From Chitinophaga qingshengii (GTDB lineage Bacteria > Bacteroidota > Bacteroidia > Chitinophagales > Chitinophagaceae): a DNA stretch of 64,000 bases. Both the position numbers and the translations under genes were made by a program. The notes below the pieces were generated by a model that had not been told where the DNA came from, did not search any database, and worked only from the letters and a program-made list of their open reading frames with translations. The stretch is from the NCBI RefSeq assembly GCF_014529935.1, contig NZ_JACVFC010000003.1, positions 992,001-1,056,000 on the forward strand. Direction: 5' to 3'. Positions 34,166-41,556 of this stretch are shown in pieces (the first letter of the stretch is position 1; each line of letters opens with the position of its first letter).

Positions 34166-35296
34166 ATGAAAAATCACCCGTTACCTGCCGCAGATGCGGC
34201 CATGCTGGAGGGTTTGCTGACCGAAGTGCAAGACCATACCCGGCATTTTTTGGGATACCCGGTATCCAAGGACTTTGACTACCGTCCGCTGTTCCCTTTT
34301 TTACAATATCCGCTCAATAACCTGGGAGATCCTTTTGTAGATTCCACGTATACCGTTGGTTCCCGGGAGATGGAAAAATATGTCGTGGAATTTTTTGCCC
34401 GCTTGTTCCGCGCACCGGCCAATGACTGGTGGGGTTATGTGACCAATGGCGGTTCAGAAGGCAATCTCTATGGGCTGTACCTGGCGAGGGAGCTGTATCC
34501 TAAAGCGATGGTGTATTATTCCGAAGCCACGCATTACAGTGTGCAAAAGAACCTGCATTTGCTGAACATGCCCAGCATTATGATCCGGACCCTGCCTAAC
34601 GGGGAAATTGACTACGACGACCTGGAGCAAACCATGAGTATGAACCGGCATATGCCGGTGATTATGCTGGCTAATATTGGCACCACCATGACAGAAGCCC
34701 GGGATGATATCGGTCGCATTAAAAATATTCTGAAGCGGTTAGCTATCCGTCACCATTACATCCATGCGGACGGCGCGTTATCCGGCAGTTATTGCGCATT
34801 TTTAGACCCCAGGCCCGCCTTTGACTTCGTTGACGGAGCGGATAGCATCGCTATCAGCGGGCATAAATTTATAGGCTCCCCTATCCCCTGTGGCGTGGTG
34901 GTAGCCAAAAAATCTTACCGGGACAGGATTGCCCGTTCAGTCGCCTACATTGGCAGTATGGACACCACCATTACCGGTTCAAGAAACGGCCACAGTCCGT
35001 TGTTTCTATGGTACGCGCTGAAAAGCCTTGGTTTGGCCGGCCTTGAAAAGAGAGCCCGGCACAGCTTGTCCGTAGCCGCCTATACCGTTGACCGTTTCCG
35101 TGAAAACGGTATCGACGCCTGGCGTAACCCCGACTCCATCACGGTGGTGTTTCCGGAACCATCCGGAAATATCCGCCGGAAGTGGCAGCTGGCCTCTGAA
35201 AATGGCTGGTCGCATGTTATCTGTATGCCCAATGTGGAGACGGTACAGATTGATGCTTTGCTGGCAGAGATGACGGCAGCATCGGTGATGGTTTAA
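34166..35296 (+). CDS. hdc: PLP-dependent histidine decarboxylase
   Basis: 376 aa, the normal size of Gram-negative PLP-type histidine decarboxylases. It forms histamine and CO2 from histidine. Extended similarity to the Morganella-type enzyme is visible throughout: SKDFDYRPL, SWGYVTNGGxEGN-like WWGYVTNGGSEGNLYG (88-103), LPNGEIDYDDL (143-153), YIHADGALSG (198-207, PLP Asp202), SGHKFIGSPIPCG (231-243, Schiff-base Lys234), TITGSRNGH and INAWRN-like IDAWRNPDSITVVFP. A dedicated histidine/histamine antiporter is not next to it. The gene overlaps the convergent MscS gene by 4 bp. Confidence 0.9.
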   Translation: MKNHPLPAADAAMLEGLLTEVQDHTRHFLGYPVSKDFDYRPLFPFLQYPLNNLGDPFVDSTYTVGSREMEKYVVEFFARLFRAPANDWWGYVTNGGSEGNLYGLYLARELYPKAMVYYSEATHYSVQKNLHLLNMPSIMIRTLPNGEIDYDDLEQTMSMNRHMPVIMLANIGTTMTEARDDIGRIKNILKRLAIRHHYIHADGALSGSYCAFLDPRPAFDFVDGADSIAISGHKFIGSPIPCGVVVAKKSYRDRIARSVAYIGSMDTTITGSRNGHSPLFLWYALKSLGLAGLEKRARHSLSVAAYTVDRFRENGIDAWRNPDSITVVFPEPSGNIRRKWQLASENGWSHVICMPNVETVQIDALLAEMTAASVMV

Positions 35297-36177
35297 CCTT
35301 TCCCGCCTTCAGCTATTGCGATGATTTCTGTATTGAGCGCCCGTTTAATGAGGCGCTCTTTTTCTTTATCGGAATGCGGTACAAGTAATTGCAGTTTAAA
35401 CTGTACAAAGTCTTTTTTGATCTCCATGGTTTTAAGCGAGAAGCTATCATCGCGGTAATAACGCTGATAGGGCTCTATACACTTTCGCAGCCTTATTTCC
35501 AGCTCTTCGGGGGTAAATTTGTGTTTATGGTCCAGTTCAAATTCGAGGCTTAGTTTTTTGATATTTTGTTTGGATTGGTTGACCACGATAGTTGTAAATA
35601 CTACCGAGTTAGGAATGATGACGATATCGTCGTCATCATTCTGCAGTACTACGTTGATCAGTGTAATATCCATGATTTTGCCTCTGTAGTCGCCTATTCT
35701 GACCTGGTCTCCCAGGGAAAGCTGATCGGAGAACATCACAATCAGCCCGTTGATCATATTGGAGATATAGTCTTTTGTCAGCAATGCGATGGCTGCCGCC
35801 ACGATGGTAATGCTGGTGATGAGCTGCATCAGGTCTTTCCCGAAAAAAATGGGAATGGCGAGCAGGAAAAAGGCGGTATTCAGTACAGAAGTGATGCGGT
35901 TAATCCCCAATATGAAGTTATCTTTCTCCATGGGCTTAGTACGGTGGCGACGGGTATACCAGGACAGTACTACCAGCCATGCCAGCGAGATAACGAGATT
36001 AGCGCCCAGGAAAAAAGACAGGGCGTTCATGACTTTCAACAGCCAGCTGATACCATCGTAGAATGCCGGATGTTCGAGGTTAAAATAGATGATGCCAGCG
36101 TAAACCAGTAATTTAATGAGGAAGATGATCCGCTCCCGGCGGTTGGTGTACTTATAGGTTTTATCGGTTACAATCAT
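35293..36177 (-). CDS. MscS-family mechanosensitive ion channel
   Basis: 294 aa from the ATG at 36177 (MIVTDKTYKYTNRRER). Three or four N-terminal membrane helices (about 17-35, 50-75, 95-115 and 120-140) precede the MscS core: SMIN-like SNMINGLIVMFSDQLSLGDQVRIGDYRG (pore helix end and beta domain), then the alpha/beta C-terminal part. It likely relieves hypo-osmotic pressure. A minus-strand -7 match (TACTTTTG, 36200-36207) lies 23-30 bp upstream. Overlaps hdc by 4 bp tail to tail. Confidence 0.88.
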   Translation of the reverse strand: MIVTDKTYKYTNRRERIIFLIKLLVYAGIIYFNLEHPAFYDGISWLLKVMNALSFFLGANLVISLAWLVVLSWYTRRHRTKPMEKDNFILGINRITSVLNTAFFLLAIPIFFGKDLMQLITSITIVAAAIALLTKDYISNMINGLIVMFSDQLSLGDQVRIGDYRGKIMDITLINVVLQNDDDDIVIIPNSVVFTTIVVNQSKQNIKKLSLEFELDHKHKFTPEELEIRLRKCIEPYQRYYRDDSFSLKTMEIKKDFVQFKLQLLVPHSDKEKERLIKRALNTEIIAIAEGGKG

Positions 36178-36264
36178 AGTTATCCCACGCGCTTTCCCGC
36201 AAAAGTACAAAAAGTACAAAAGGCATGCGGCTAAAAAAGCAGCAAATGATGACGGGCGTCAGTT

Positions 36265-36519
36265 TTATTCCATCTTATTCAGTATTTCAGTCCAGATAAT
36301 GCGTGCAATTTGCTCGCTTTCCACAATGCGTAGATTGGCTTCGGGGGTATCTGTGTGATCGATCATGAAGGTCTGGGATTGGGGTTGAAAATCGTCCAGC
36401 ACGTGTTCGCGGACATCAGGAATTACCTCATAAATAGTTTCATAAGCAATCCTGTTGATACTAATCGTCAGGCCGTATGGTTTTCCATTAATCATCACCG
36501 TTATACTATACTTTTCCAT
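36265..36519 (-). CDS. hypothetical protein
   Basis: 84 aa, MEKYSITVMINGKPYGLTIS at the start. It resembles a small beta-rich domain followed by a helix (SEQIARIIWTEILNKME). No known family. It has its own ATG and sits 88 bp from the MscS start. A terminator-like hairpin lies at 36567-36601, on the side of the H1-like gene. Confidence 0.6.
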   Translation of the reverse strand: MEKYSITVMINGKPYGLTISINRIAYETIYEVIPDVREHVLDDFQPQSQTFMIDHTDTPEANLRIVESEQIARIIWTEILNKME

Positions 36520-36566
36520 ACAAACTGGTTTTGATCCACTGTGAAAACTGCAAGGCCTATGCCATA

Positions 36567-36601
36567 TAAAAAGACCGGTGACATGTAGTTACCGGCCTTT
36601 T
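36567..36601 (-). terminator. intrinsic terminator downstream of the H1-like gene
   Basis: Stem CCGGT/ACCGG (36575-36579 with 36591-36595), extended by AAAG/CTTT, with an 11-nt loop. Leftward it is followed by TTTTTATAT, so it fits as the terminator of the gene at 36636-37088. T residues also occur on the right. Confidence 0.75.
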
Positions 36602-36635
36602 GTAGTATATAAATGAAAGGATAAAACGGTTCATT

Positions 36636-37088
36636 TCAGGCAGAGGCCATAGCATGGTGCCTGGTTGTTTTTCTATGTGCAGCAGCTCCCTTTTTCGCGG
36701 TTGATTTTTTAACAGATGTTTTACGGTGGGTAGTCTTTTTTGCTGCGGTTGCTTTTTTGGCAGTTGTCTTTTTGGCAGTAGCTTTTTTAGTAGTAGCCCG
36801 CTTAGCTGTAGCTCTTTTAGCCGTTGTTTTTTTGGCGGCCGCTTTTTTAGGTGCCGCTTTTTTTGCGGTCGCTTTTTTAGCGGTTGATTTTTTAGTGGTT
36901 GACTTTTTAGCGGCAGCTTTTTTGGGAACTTTTGCCCCTTCTTTTCTGGCTTCAGACAATCCGATAGCGATAGCTTGTTTAGGGTTGGTTACTTTTTTAC
37001 CACTACGGCCACTTTTTAGTTTGCCTTCGTGCATCTCATGCATGGATTTTTCCACCTTCTCCTGAGACTTCCTGGAATACTTTGCCAT
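36636..37088 (-). CDS. histone H1-like Lys/Ala-rich protein with DUF6496-type N-terminus
   Basis: 150 aa from the ATG at 37088 (MAKYSRKSQEKVEKSMHEMH); the frame runs on to 37244 but that stretch is non-coding in character. The first about 50 residues (SGRSGKKVTNPKQAIAIGLS, EARKEGAKVP) match the DUF6496 pattern. The rest is a run of about 20 KKxTAKK/KKAAAKK units ending in HRKT and RHH repeats. Such tails bind DNA non-specifically like eukaryotic H1. It probably acts in chromosome organisation. The low-complexity tail would vary in repeat number. Confidence 0.85.
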   Translation of the reverse strand: MAKYSRKSQEKVEKSMHEMHEGKLKSGRSGKKVTNPKQAIAIGLSEARKEGAKVPKKAAAKKSTTKKSTAKKATAKKAAPKKAAAKKTTAKRATAKRATTKKATAKKTTAKKATAAKKTTHRKTSVKKSTAKKGAAAHRKTTRHHAMASA

Positions 37089-37355
37089 GATTTGAAGATT
37101 TAAATGGGTTAAAAAAAGAAGTAACAGGTATGAACGAAACAAAATACACGCCAGCTGACAGCAGTCGAAATCAATTGGAAATGTGGGGAAAGGGGGCTGA
37201 AACTGTGTTAAAAATTCTATGCATTGTGGAACGAATTGCCCCATCCACAGCGGGAGATAAACAGGAAAAGCCCGGTATCAGGCGATTCAGCCGGTGGCAT
37301 GTATATTGATCGATTTCTTCGCAATATTGTTCACTAAACTATAAAATCCAGGATT

Positions 37356-37679
37356 ATGGAACACATCAGGTATCAACAACTCGCACCGAGTGCCGAGAAC
37401 CACGAGAAGAGTCCAACAGACAAATCCAAACACAGTAAACGGGGATTTGCATCCATGGACCCTGAACAACAGCGCGCGATCTCCAGAGAAGGTGGCAGGG
37501 CTGCGCACCAGCAAGGTGTCGCCCATAAATTTACCTCTGAAGAAGCCCGTGCTGCCGGCAAAAAAGGTGGCGAAGCTGTTAGCCGCAACCGCGAACATAT
37601 GGCGGCAATTGGAAGAAAAGGTGGCACCAACCGCGGTAAAAAGAAGAATAATGCGCCCACTGAAGAAAATAACTTCTAG
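37356..37679 (+). CDS. KGG-repeat stress-type protein
   Basis: 107 aa, very hydrophilic. Three KGG-type motifs are visible: REGGRAAHQQG (about 45-55), GKKGGEAVSRNREHM (about 68-82) and GRKGGTNRGKK (about 86-96), each of the form K/R-x-G-G-x. This is the repeat of Con-10/GsiB-like general-stress proteins, which accumulate in stress or stationary phase. Divergent from the H1-like gene. Confidence 0.85.
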   Translation: MEHIRYQQLAPSAENHEKSPTDKSKHSKRGFASMDPEQQRAISREGGRAAHQQGVAHKFTSEEARAAGKKGGEAVSRNREHMAAIGRKGGTNRGKKKNNAPTEENNF

Positions 37680-37680
37680 T

Positions 37681-37748
37681 GAATTGAGGGATGGCGGATC
37701 GTGAAGAAGATTCTCAGCTCAAAATTCACCATTCGTCATCCGCAATTC
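37681..37748. repeat. imperfect inverted repeat upstream of DUF1304 gene
   Basis: 37681-37705 and 37725-37748 are imperfect reverse complements (GAATTG..GGATG.CG.AT.GTGAA). The AATTCGTCAT-type sequence looks like a third family of intergenic repeats in this window. Confidence 0.45.
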
Positions 37749-37793
37749 GTCATAATTCTTCTTATATTTAGCATAACCATCAAATCTAAGGTT

Positions 37794-38156
37794 ATGTTAG
37801 TACTGGCCAAGTTCCTGATCGCTTTTGTAATGCTGGAACACCTCTACATTATGTGGTTCGAAATGTTTGCCTGGACCACGAAAGGGCCTAAAATCTTCCA
37901 GAAATTCCCCAAAGCACTTTTCCCTGCCACCAAACCACTCGCTGCCAACCAGGGCCTGTACAATGGCTTCCTGGCGGCAGGTTTGTGTTGGTCGTTGCTA
38001 ATTTCCGACCCGGAATGGGCACGGCATACGGCAGTCTTTTTTCTCGGCTGTGTAGCGGTAGCTGGTATTTACGGCGCGCTCACAGCAGAGAAAAAGATAT
38101 TCCTGGTGCAGGCATTACCTGCCCTGGTTACCCTGGTATTGCTTCATCTGGCGTAA
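37794..38156 (+). CDS. DUF1304 family membrane protein
   Basis: 120 aa from the ATG at 37794 (MLVLAKFLIAFVMLEHLYI). The first helix with EHLYIMWFEMFAWTT is the hallmark of DUF1304 proteins, followed by PKIFQKFPKALFPATKPLAANQGLYNGFLA and two or three more helices. Function unknown. Followed after 12 bp by an unrelated small protein. Confidence 0.85.
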   Translation: MLVLAKFLIAFVMLEHLYIMWFEMFAWTTKGPKIFQKFPKALFPATKPLAANQGLYNGFLAAGLCWSLLISDPEWARHTAVFFLGCVAVAGIYGALTAEKKIFLVQALPALVTLVLLHLA

Positions 38157-38168
38157 AACAAGAGTCCT

Positions 38169-38576
38169 ATGATTGACGAAGCAGATATCAGGATTGGCAA
38201 TTATGTGTCTTATTTTGACTACAATATGGAGGAATCCGTGTTTGTGGTGGAAGGGATTCTGAATGGTTATATCTACAATTCCGGCCTGCCACGCAGTAAA
38301 ATATCCTGCGAAAAAGCCAACCCGGTGCTACTGGACCTCTATCAACTGATTAAATTCGACTTTATCCGCGGCGTACGGGAGGAAGGGGAAGATGAAAACA
38401 TCTACTCCCTGAAATACAACCGGCTCAATAGCCTCCATATCCGGCATGAAAACGGCTGTTTCCAGCCCGTCACGGAATCCGCCGACGGATTTGTGCCCTA
38501 TGGCCGCCCGCTGGTGCATGTACATCAGTTACAAAACCTCTTTCATGCCCTCAGCCGCGATGAGCTAACCCTATGA
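38169..38576 (+). CDS. hypothetical protein of a Bacteroidota-wide family
   Basis: 135 aa. The start ADIRIGNYVSYFD and the end LVHVHQLQNLFHALSRDELTL resemble a family of short Bacteroidota proteins (RIGNxV ... HQLQNLYFALTGEEL) found both in chromosomes and in mobile elements. No known function. It follows the DUF1304 gene by 12 bp and overlaps the convergent kinase gene by 6 bp. Confidence 0.7.
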   Translation: MIDEADIRIGNYVSYFDYNMEESVFVVEGILNGYIYNSGLPRSKISCEKANPVLLDLYQLIKFDFIRGVREEGEDENIYSLKYNRLNSLHIRHENGCFQPVTESADGFVPYGRPLVHVHQLQNLFHALSRDELTL

Positions 38577-39467
38577 CCCCTGCGCCGGCACAAAAACTGC
38601 CAGGGAACGTGGTATTATCTCCGCTGCCACCGTGGTTACCTTACCCATATATTCACCATCGATCTGAAATTCCGCTTTTTTAGGGGTATGGATATATACT
38701 TTCCGGGCCCGGATAATCTCCGTTTTATGCGGATTAAACGGGCGACGGATAAACAACATCTTCAGTGTTTCCAGCAGCGAAAGCTGTTTAATCAGCACCA
38801 CCTCAAAAATACCGTCACTGAGGTCACTGACAGGGTTGATGCAGGCCCCTGTACCGTATTTGCCGGCATTAGCCAATACAATCATAAAAGCCTCCCGCTT
38901 TACCTGGTCAGCTCCGTTGTCTATTTCCACGGCAAACCGTTGCCGGTACCAGAACGTTTTGACCACCATCCGGGCATATCCGGCCATACCCCGTACCCCC
39001 GACTGCTGAAAATACTTTACCAGCAACGCATTGAGCCCGATATCACTCAGGTGAATGGAAATTTCCCGCCCATTGATCTGAATCACATCTATTTTACGGA
39101 CATGCGCCTGTAATACCAGGTCCAGGGCCGCTTCCCAGGATTCGGGAATACACAGGTCCCGCGCCATGCCATTAGCAGATCCCGCCGGCAGAATGCCTAA
39201 CGGGATATCCGTATGCAATAAACAGGTAGCCACCATCTTCACCGTACCATCACCACCGGCAGCAACCACCCCATTCCACCCTCCTTGTTGCAGCAGTTGC
39301 CGCAGACGGGCGTCATCATCGGCCGGGTGCCCCGTGAGCAACAACAACTCCCCCATCACCCCGGCGTGGTACGCCAAAAAACGTTGGACTACTTCTTGCG
39401 GAGCAACTTTCCGGGCAGCTCCCGATGCAGGATTAATGACAAATAATAATCTTAACTTCTTTTCCAT
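38571..39467 (-). CDS. diacylglycerol-kinase-family lipid kinase (YegS/DagK-like)
   Basis: 298 aa from the ATG at 39467 (MEKKLRLLFVINPASGAARK). The nucleotide-binding motif VVAAGGDGTVKMVA (about 66-79) and the NPASG start are typical of diacylglycerol kinase catalytic domains, and the beta-sandwich C-terminal domain follows (FMIVLANAGKYGTGACINP). It phosphorylates a lipid hydroxyl such as diacylglycerol to phosphatidate. Its start is only 14 bp from the start of the divergent App1-type phosphatase. Confidence 0.88.
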   Translation of the reverse strand: MEKKLRLLFVINPASGAARKVAPQEVVQRFLAYHAGVMGELLLLTGHPADDDARLRQLLQQGGWNGVVAAGGDGTVKMVATCLLHTDIPLGILPAGSANGMARDLCIPESWEAALDLVLQAHVRKIDVIQINGREISIHLSDIGLNALLVKYFQQSGVRGMAGYARMVVKTFWYRQRFAVEIDNGADQVKREAFMIVLANAGKYGTGACINPVSDLSDGIFEVVLIKQLSLLETLKMLFIRRPFNPHKTEIIRARKVYIHTPKKAEFQIDGEYMGKVTTVAAEIIPRSLAVFVPAQGS

Positions 39468-39481
39468 TTCCAGTAGCTGAT

Positions 39482-40546
39482 ATGCATTCAACCGGCAAAC
39501 ACAAATATGACGCCGCAAAAAAAAACCGCACCTCGCCATGGTGGGCGCGTATCGGTATCAACACCAGCACCGTTGTAAAAGTTTACCGTGGATACGGCCA
39601 TAGCGGCGAGCTACAGGTATTCGGGCATGTACTGTCACGCAGTCCCGCTCCGGAGGCCCGTACCCGTTATCGCCTGCTGGGCAATATCTGGGCAATGCTC
39701 CGCCTTTTTATGGTGCAGCCTACACCTTATGCTATAGTACAATTGCAGTGGCAGGGCAAAACAATCCATACCCAAACAGCGGATGACGGCTTTTTTCATT
39801 TTCAATGGAAACCTGAATATCCTACTGCCGCCGGTTGGCATGCTGTAACGGTGACGCACATACAAAATAACCAATTTATCGCGGAAGGAACCGGTGAAGT
39901 ATATATTCCGCACCGCACCCAATATGGTTGTATCTCCGATATAGACGATACCTTCCTGATTTCCCATTCGGAACGTTTGTTCAAAAAAATATGGGTTATG
40001 CTCACCCATAATCCCGGCAACAGGAAACCATTCAAAGGCGTGGTGCATCATTACCAGCTGCTCAGCGAGGGACATAGCTCACCTGCCATTCCAAACCCGT
40101 TTTTTTATGTTTCCAGCAGCGAATGGAACCTCTATGATTACATCCGGGTATTTGCAAATGCCTGGCGGTTACCGCAAGGCGTATATCTGCTCAACCAACT
40201 GAAACATTTTTCACAGCTGTTGCAGACGGGCCGTGGAAAACACCATACCAAATTCACCCGTATTACGCGTATACTGGAAAGTTACCCCCATATGCCGTTT
40301 ATACTGCTGGGAGATGATACCCAACAGGACCCCTATATCTATGAAGCCATCGCAAGGCATTTCCCCCAGCGGATCATTAGCGTGTACCTGCGCCACCTGG
40401 GTCATCAAAAAAAACCGGAAGTAATAACTGTAGCTCAAAAGCTGGAAGCACTCGGTATCCCCTGCTGTTATTTTCAGCACAGTGAAGAAGCGATCGCCCA
40501 TTCCCGTCAACAGGGACTCATCAAGCCCCTGCAGGCAGCCTTGTAA
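39482..40546 (+). CDS. App1-family phosphatase (DUF2183), putative phosphatidate phosphatase
   Basis: 354 aa, no signal or membrane helix. The N-terminal half is a beta-rich domain (about 20-150). The catalytic domain starts at SDIDDTFLIS (about 152-161, the DxDxT motif of HAD-like Mg-dependent phosphatidate phosphatases such as yeast App1), followed by PFFYVSSSEWNLY, and FILLGDDTQQDPYIY (about 282-296) as the HAD motif 4 Asp pair. It would turn phosphatidate into diacylglycerol, the opposite of the divergent kinase. That pairing is an inference. Confidence 0.85.
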   Translation: MHSTGKHKYDAAKKNRTSPWWARIGINTSTVVKVYRGYGHSGELQVFGHVLSRSPAPEARTRYRLLGNIWAMLRLFMVQPTPYAIVQLQWQGKTIHTQTADDGFFHFQWKPEYPTAAGWHAVTVTHIQNNQFIAEGTGEVYIPHRTQYGCISDIDDTFLISHSERLFKKIWVMLTHNPGNRKPFKGVVHHYQLLSEGHSSPAIPNPFFYVSSSEWNLYDYIRVFANAWRLPQGVYLLNQLKHFSQLLQTGRGKHHTKFTRITRILESYPHMPFILLGDDTQQDPYIYEAIARHFPQRIISVYLRHLGHQKKPEVITVAQKLEALGIPCCYFQHSEEAIAHSRQQGLIKPLQAAL

Positions 40547-41441
40547 CAATACTGCCCGTAAATTGTCCGGTCACCGGCATGCGCTGTAACTGAAATTCTT
40601 CGGGAGACAAATACGTTTCCACCATCGGCAAAGCAGGCGCATAATGATAACTACCTCCGGGCCTCAGCGCTTGCAGGATTTCCCGGTATTTGGCCGCATA
40701 CCGTGTACAGTCCGGACTATCCCGGTAGTGATGGTGCAGAAAATGATTGGAGAAAGAAAGGTTGGAAATAATAGTGCCCCAGTATCCTGGCGGCAGGGAG
40801 ATGTCAAGCCAGTCACCTGTTTTCAGGTAAGGTTCCGGCGAAGCGATGAAACGATCTACTCCGTAAGCAGCAATACCTCGTTGCCGCAACCACCGTACCA
40901 GCGTGGCTTGCGAACCGCAGCCGAGATCCAGCACCGGTTGTTGCAGCATGGCAAGGTCCAGTCGCAGTACGTTCAGCTGCAAAGCAGCCTCATATTCCGC
41001 ACAAACCACCGGTTTCAACTGAGGCCCCGCATCTGCATATAATGTTTCAAAAAAGGGGTTTGTACGGCGTAACCATCCCTGCAAACGCCGGGTATGCCTG
41101 GCAGTCAGCCGGGACTCCTGCATATGGCCGGATTCCGCGGCGTTTACAACGTCGGTGACCAGGGCCGTATATATCTCCCGCAAAGCGGCAGTACTGGCAG
41201 CGCTCATATCGAGGTACTGGTTTACGTTGCAAAAAGTACGACGGGCGCCGGCAGTCAGATAATCCACCACCGCGGCGGCCTTATCCGCATCCCGGAGGGC
41301 AAGCACTTCCGGGAGACCGTCCGTCGCCAGCCGGCGGGTCACGTTCGTCCAGGCGATGTCGTTTCCGGGGTAGAAGAAATTATGCCGGGCATGTTGCCGG
41401 TATTGACAATCGATACTTTGACGGATAAGGGTGGAAATCAT
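40521..41441 (-). CDS. SAM-dependent methyltransferase-like protein
   Basis: 306 aa from the ATG at 41441 (MISTLIRQSIDCQYRQHARH); the frame opens at 41573 but that extension is unsupported. A Rossmann methyltransferase motif I appears late (VLDLGCGSQATLVRWLRQRG, about 180-200), with GVDRFI and the motif-IV region IISNLSFSNHF. The first half is helical and has no recognisable domain. The substrate is unknown. It overlaps the convergent App1 gene by 26 bp. Confidence 0.7.
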   Translation of the reverse strand: MISTLIRQSIDCQYRQHARHNFFYPGNDIAWTNVTRRLATDGLPEVLALRDADKAAAVVDYLTAGARRTFCNVNQYLDMSAASTAALREIYTALVTDVVNAAESGHMQESRLTARHTRRLQGWLRRTNPFFETLYADAGPQLKPVVCAEYEAALQLNVLRLDLAMLQQPVLDLGCGSQATLVRWLRQRGIAAYGVDRFIASPEPYLKTGDWLDISLPPGYWGTIISNLSFSNHFLHHHYRDSPDCTRYAAKYREILQALRPGGSYHYAPALPMVETYLSPEEFQLQRMPVTGQFTGSIVTRLPAGA

Positions 41442-41556
41442 ATTGTAAAAATAAATGAAAAAGAACGGGATGCAAAAAGGTGGCGGCGCGGCGGTAAAAC
41501 AATAAGGCCAACCGATACGGCTGGCCCTAACGATTATACCTATACGATTTTTACTA

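Noticed and set aside
40521..41441. nicotianamine-synthase- or rRNA-methyltransferase-like gene
   Set aside because: Only the SAM-binding core is readable; the N-terminal half gives no firm clue, so it is left as a generic methyltransferase.
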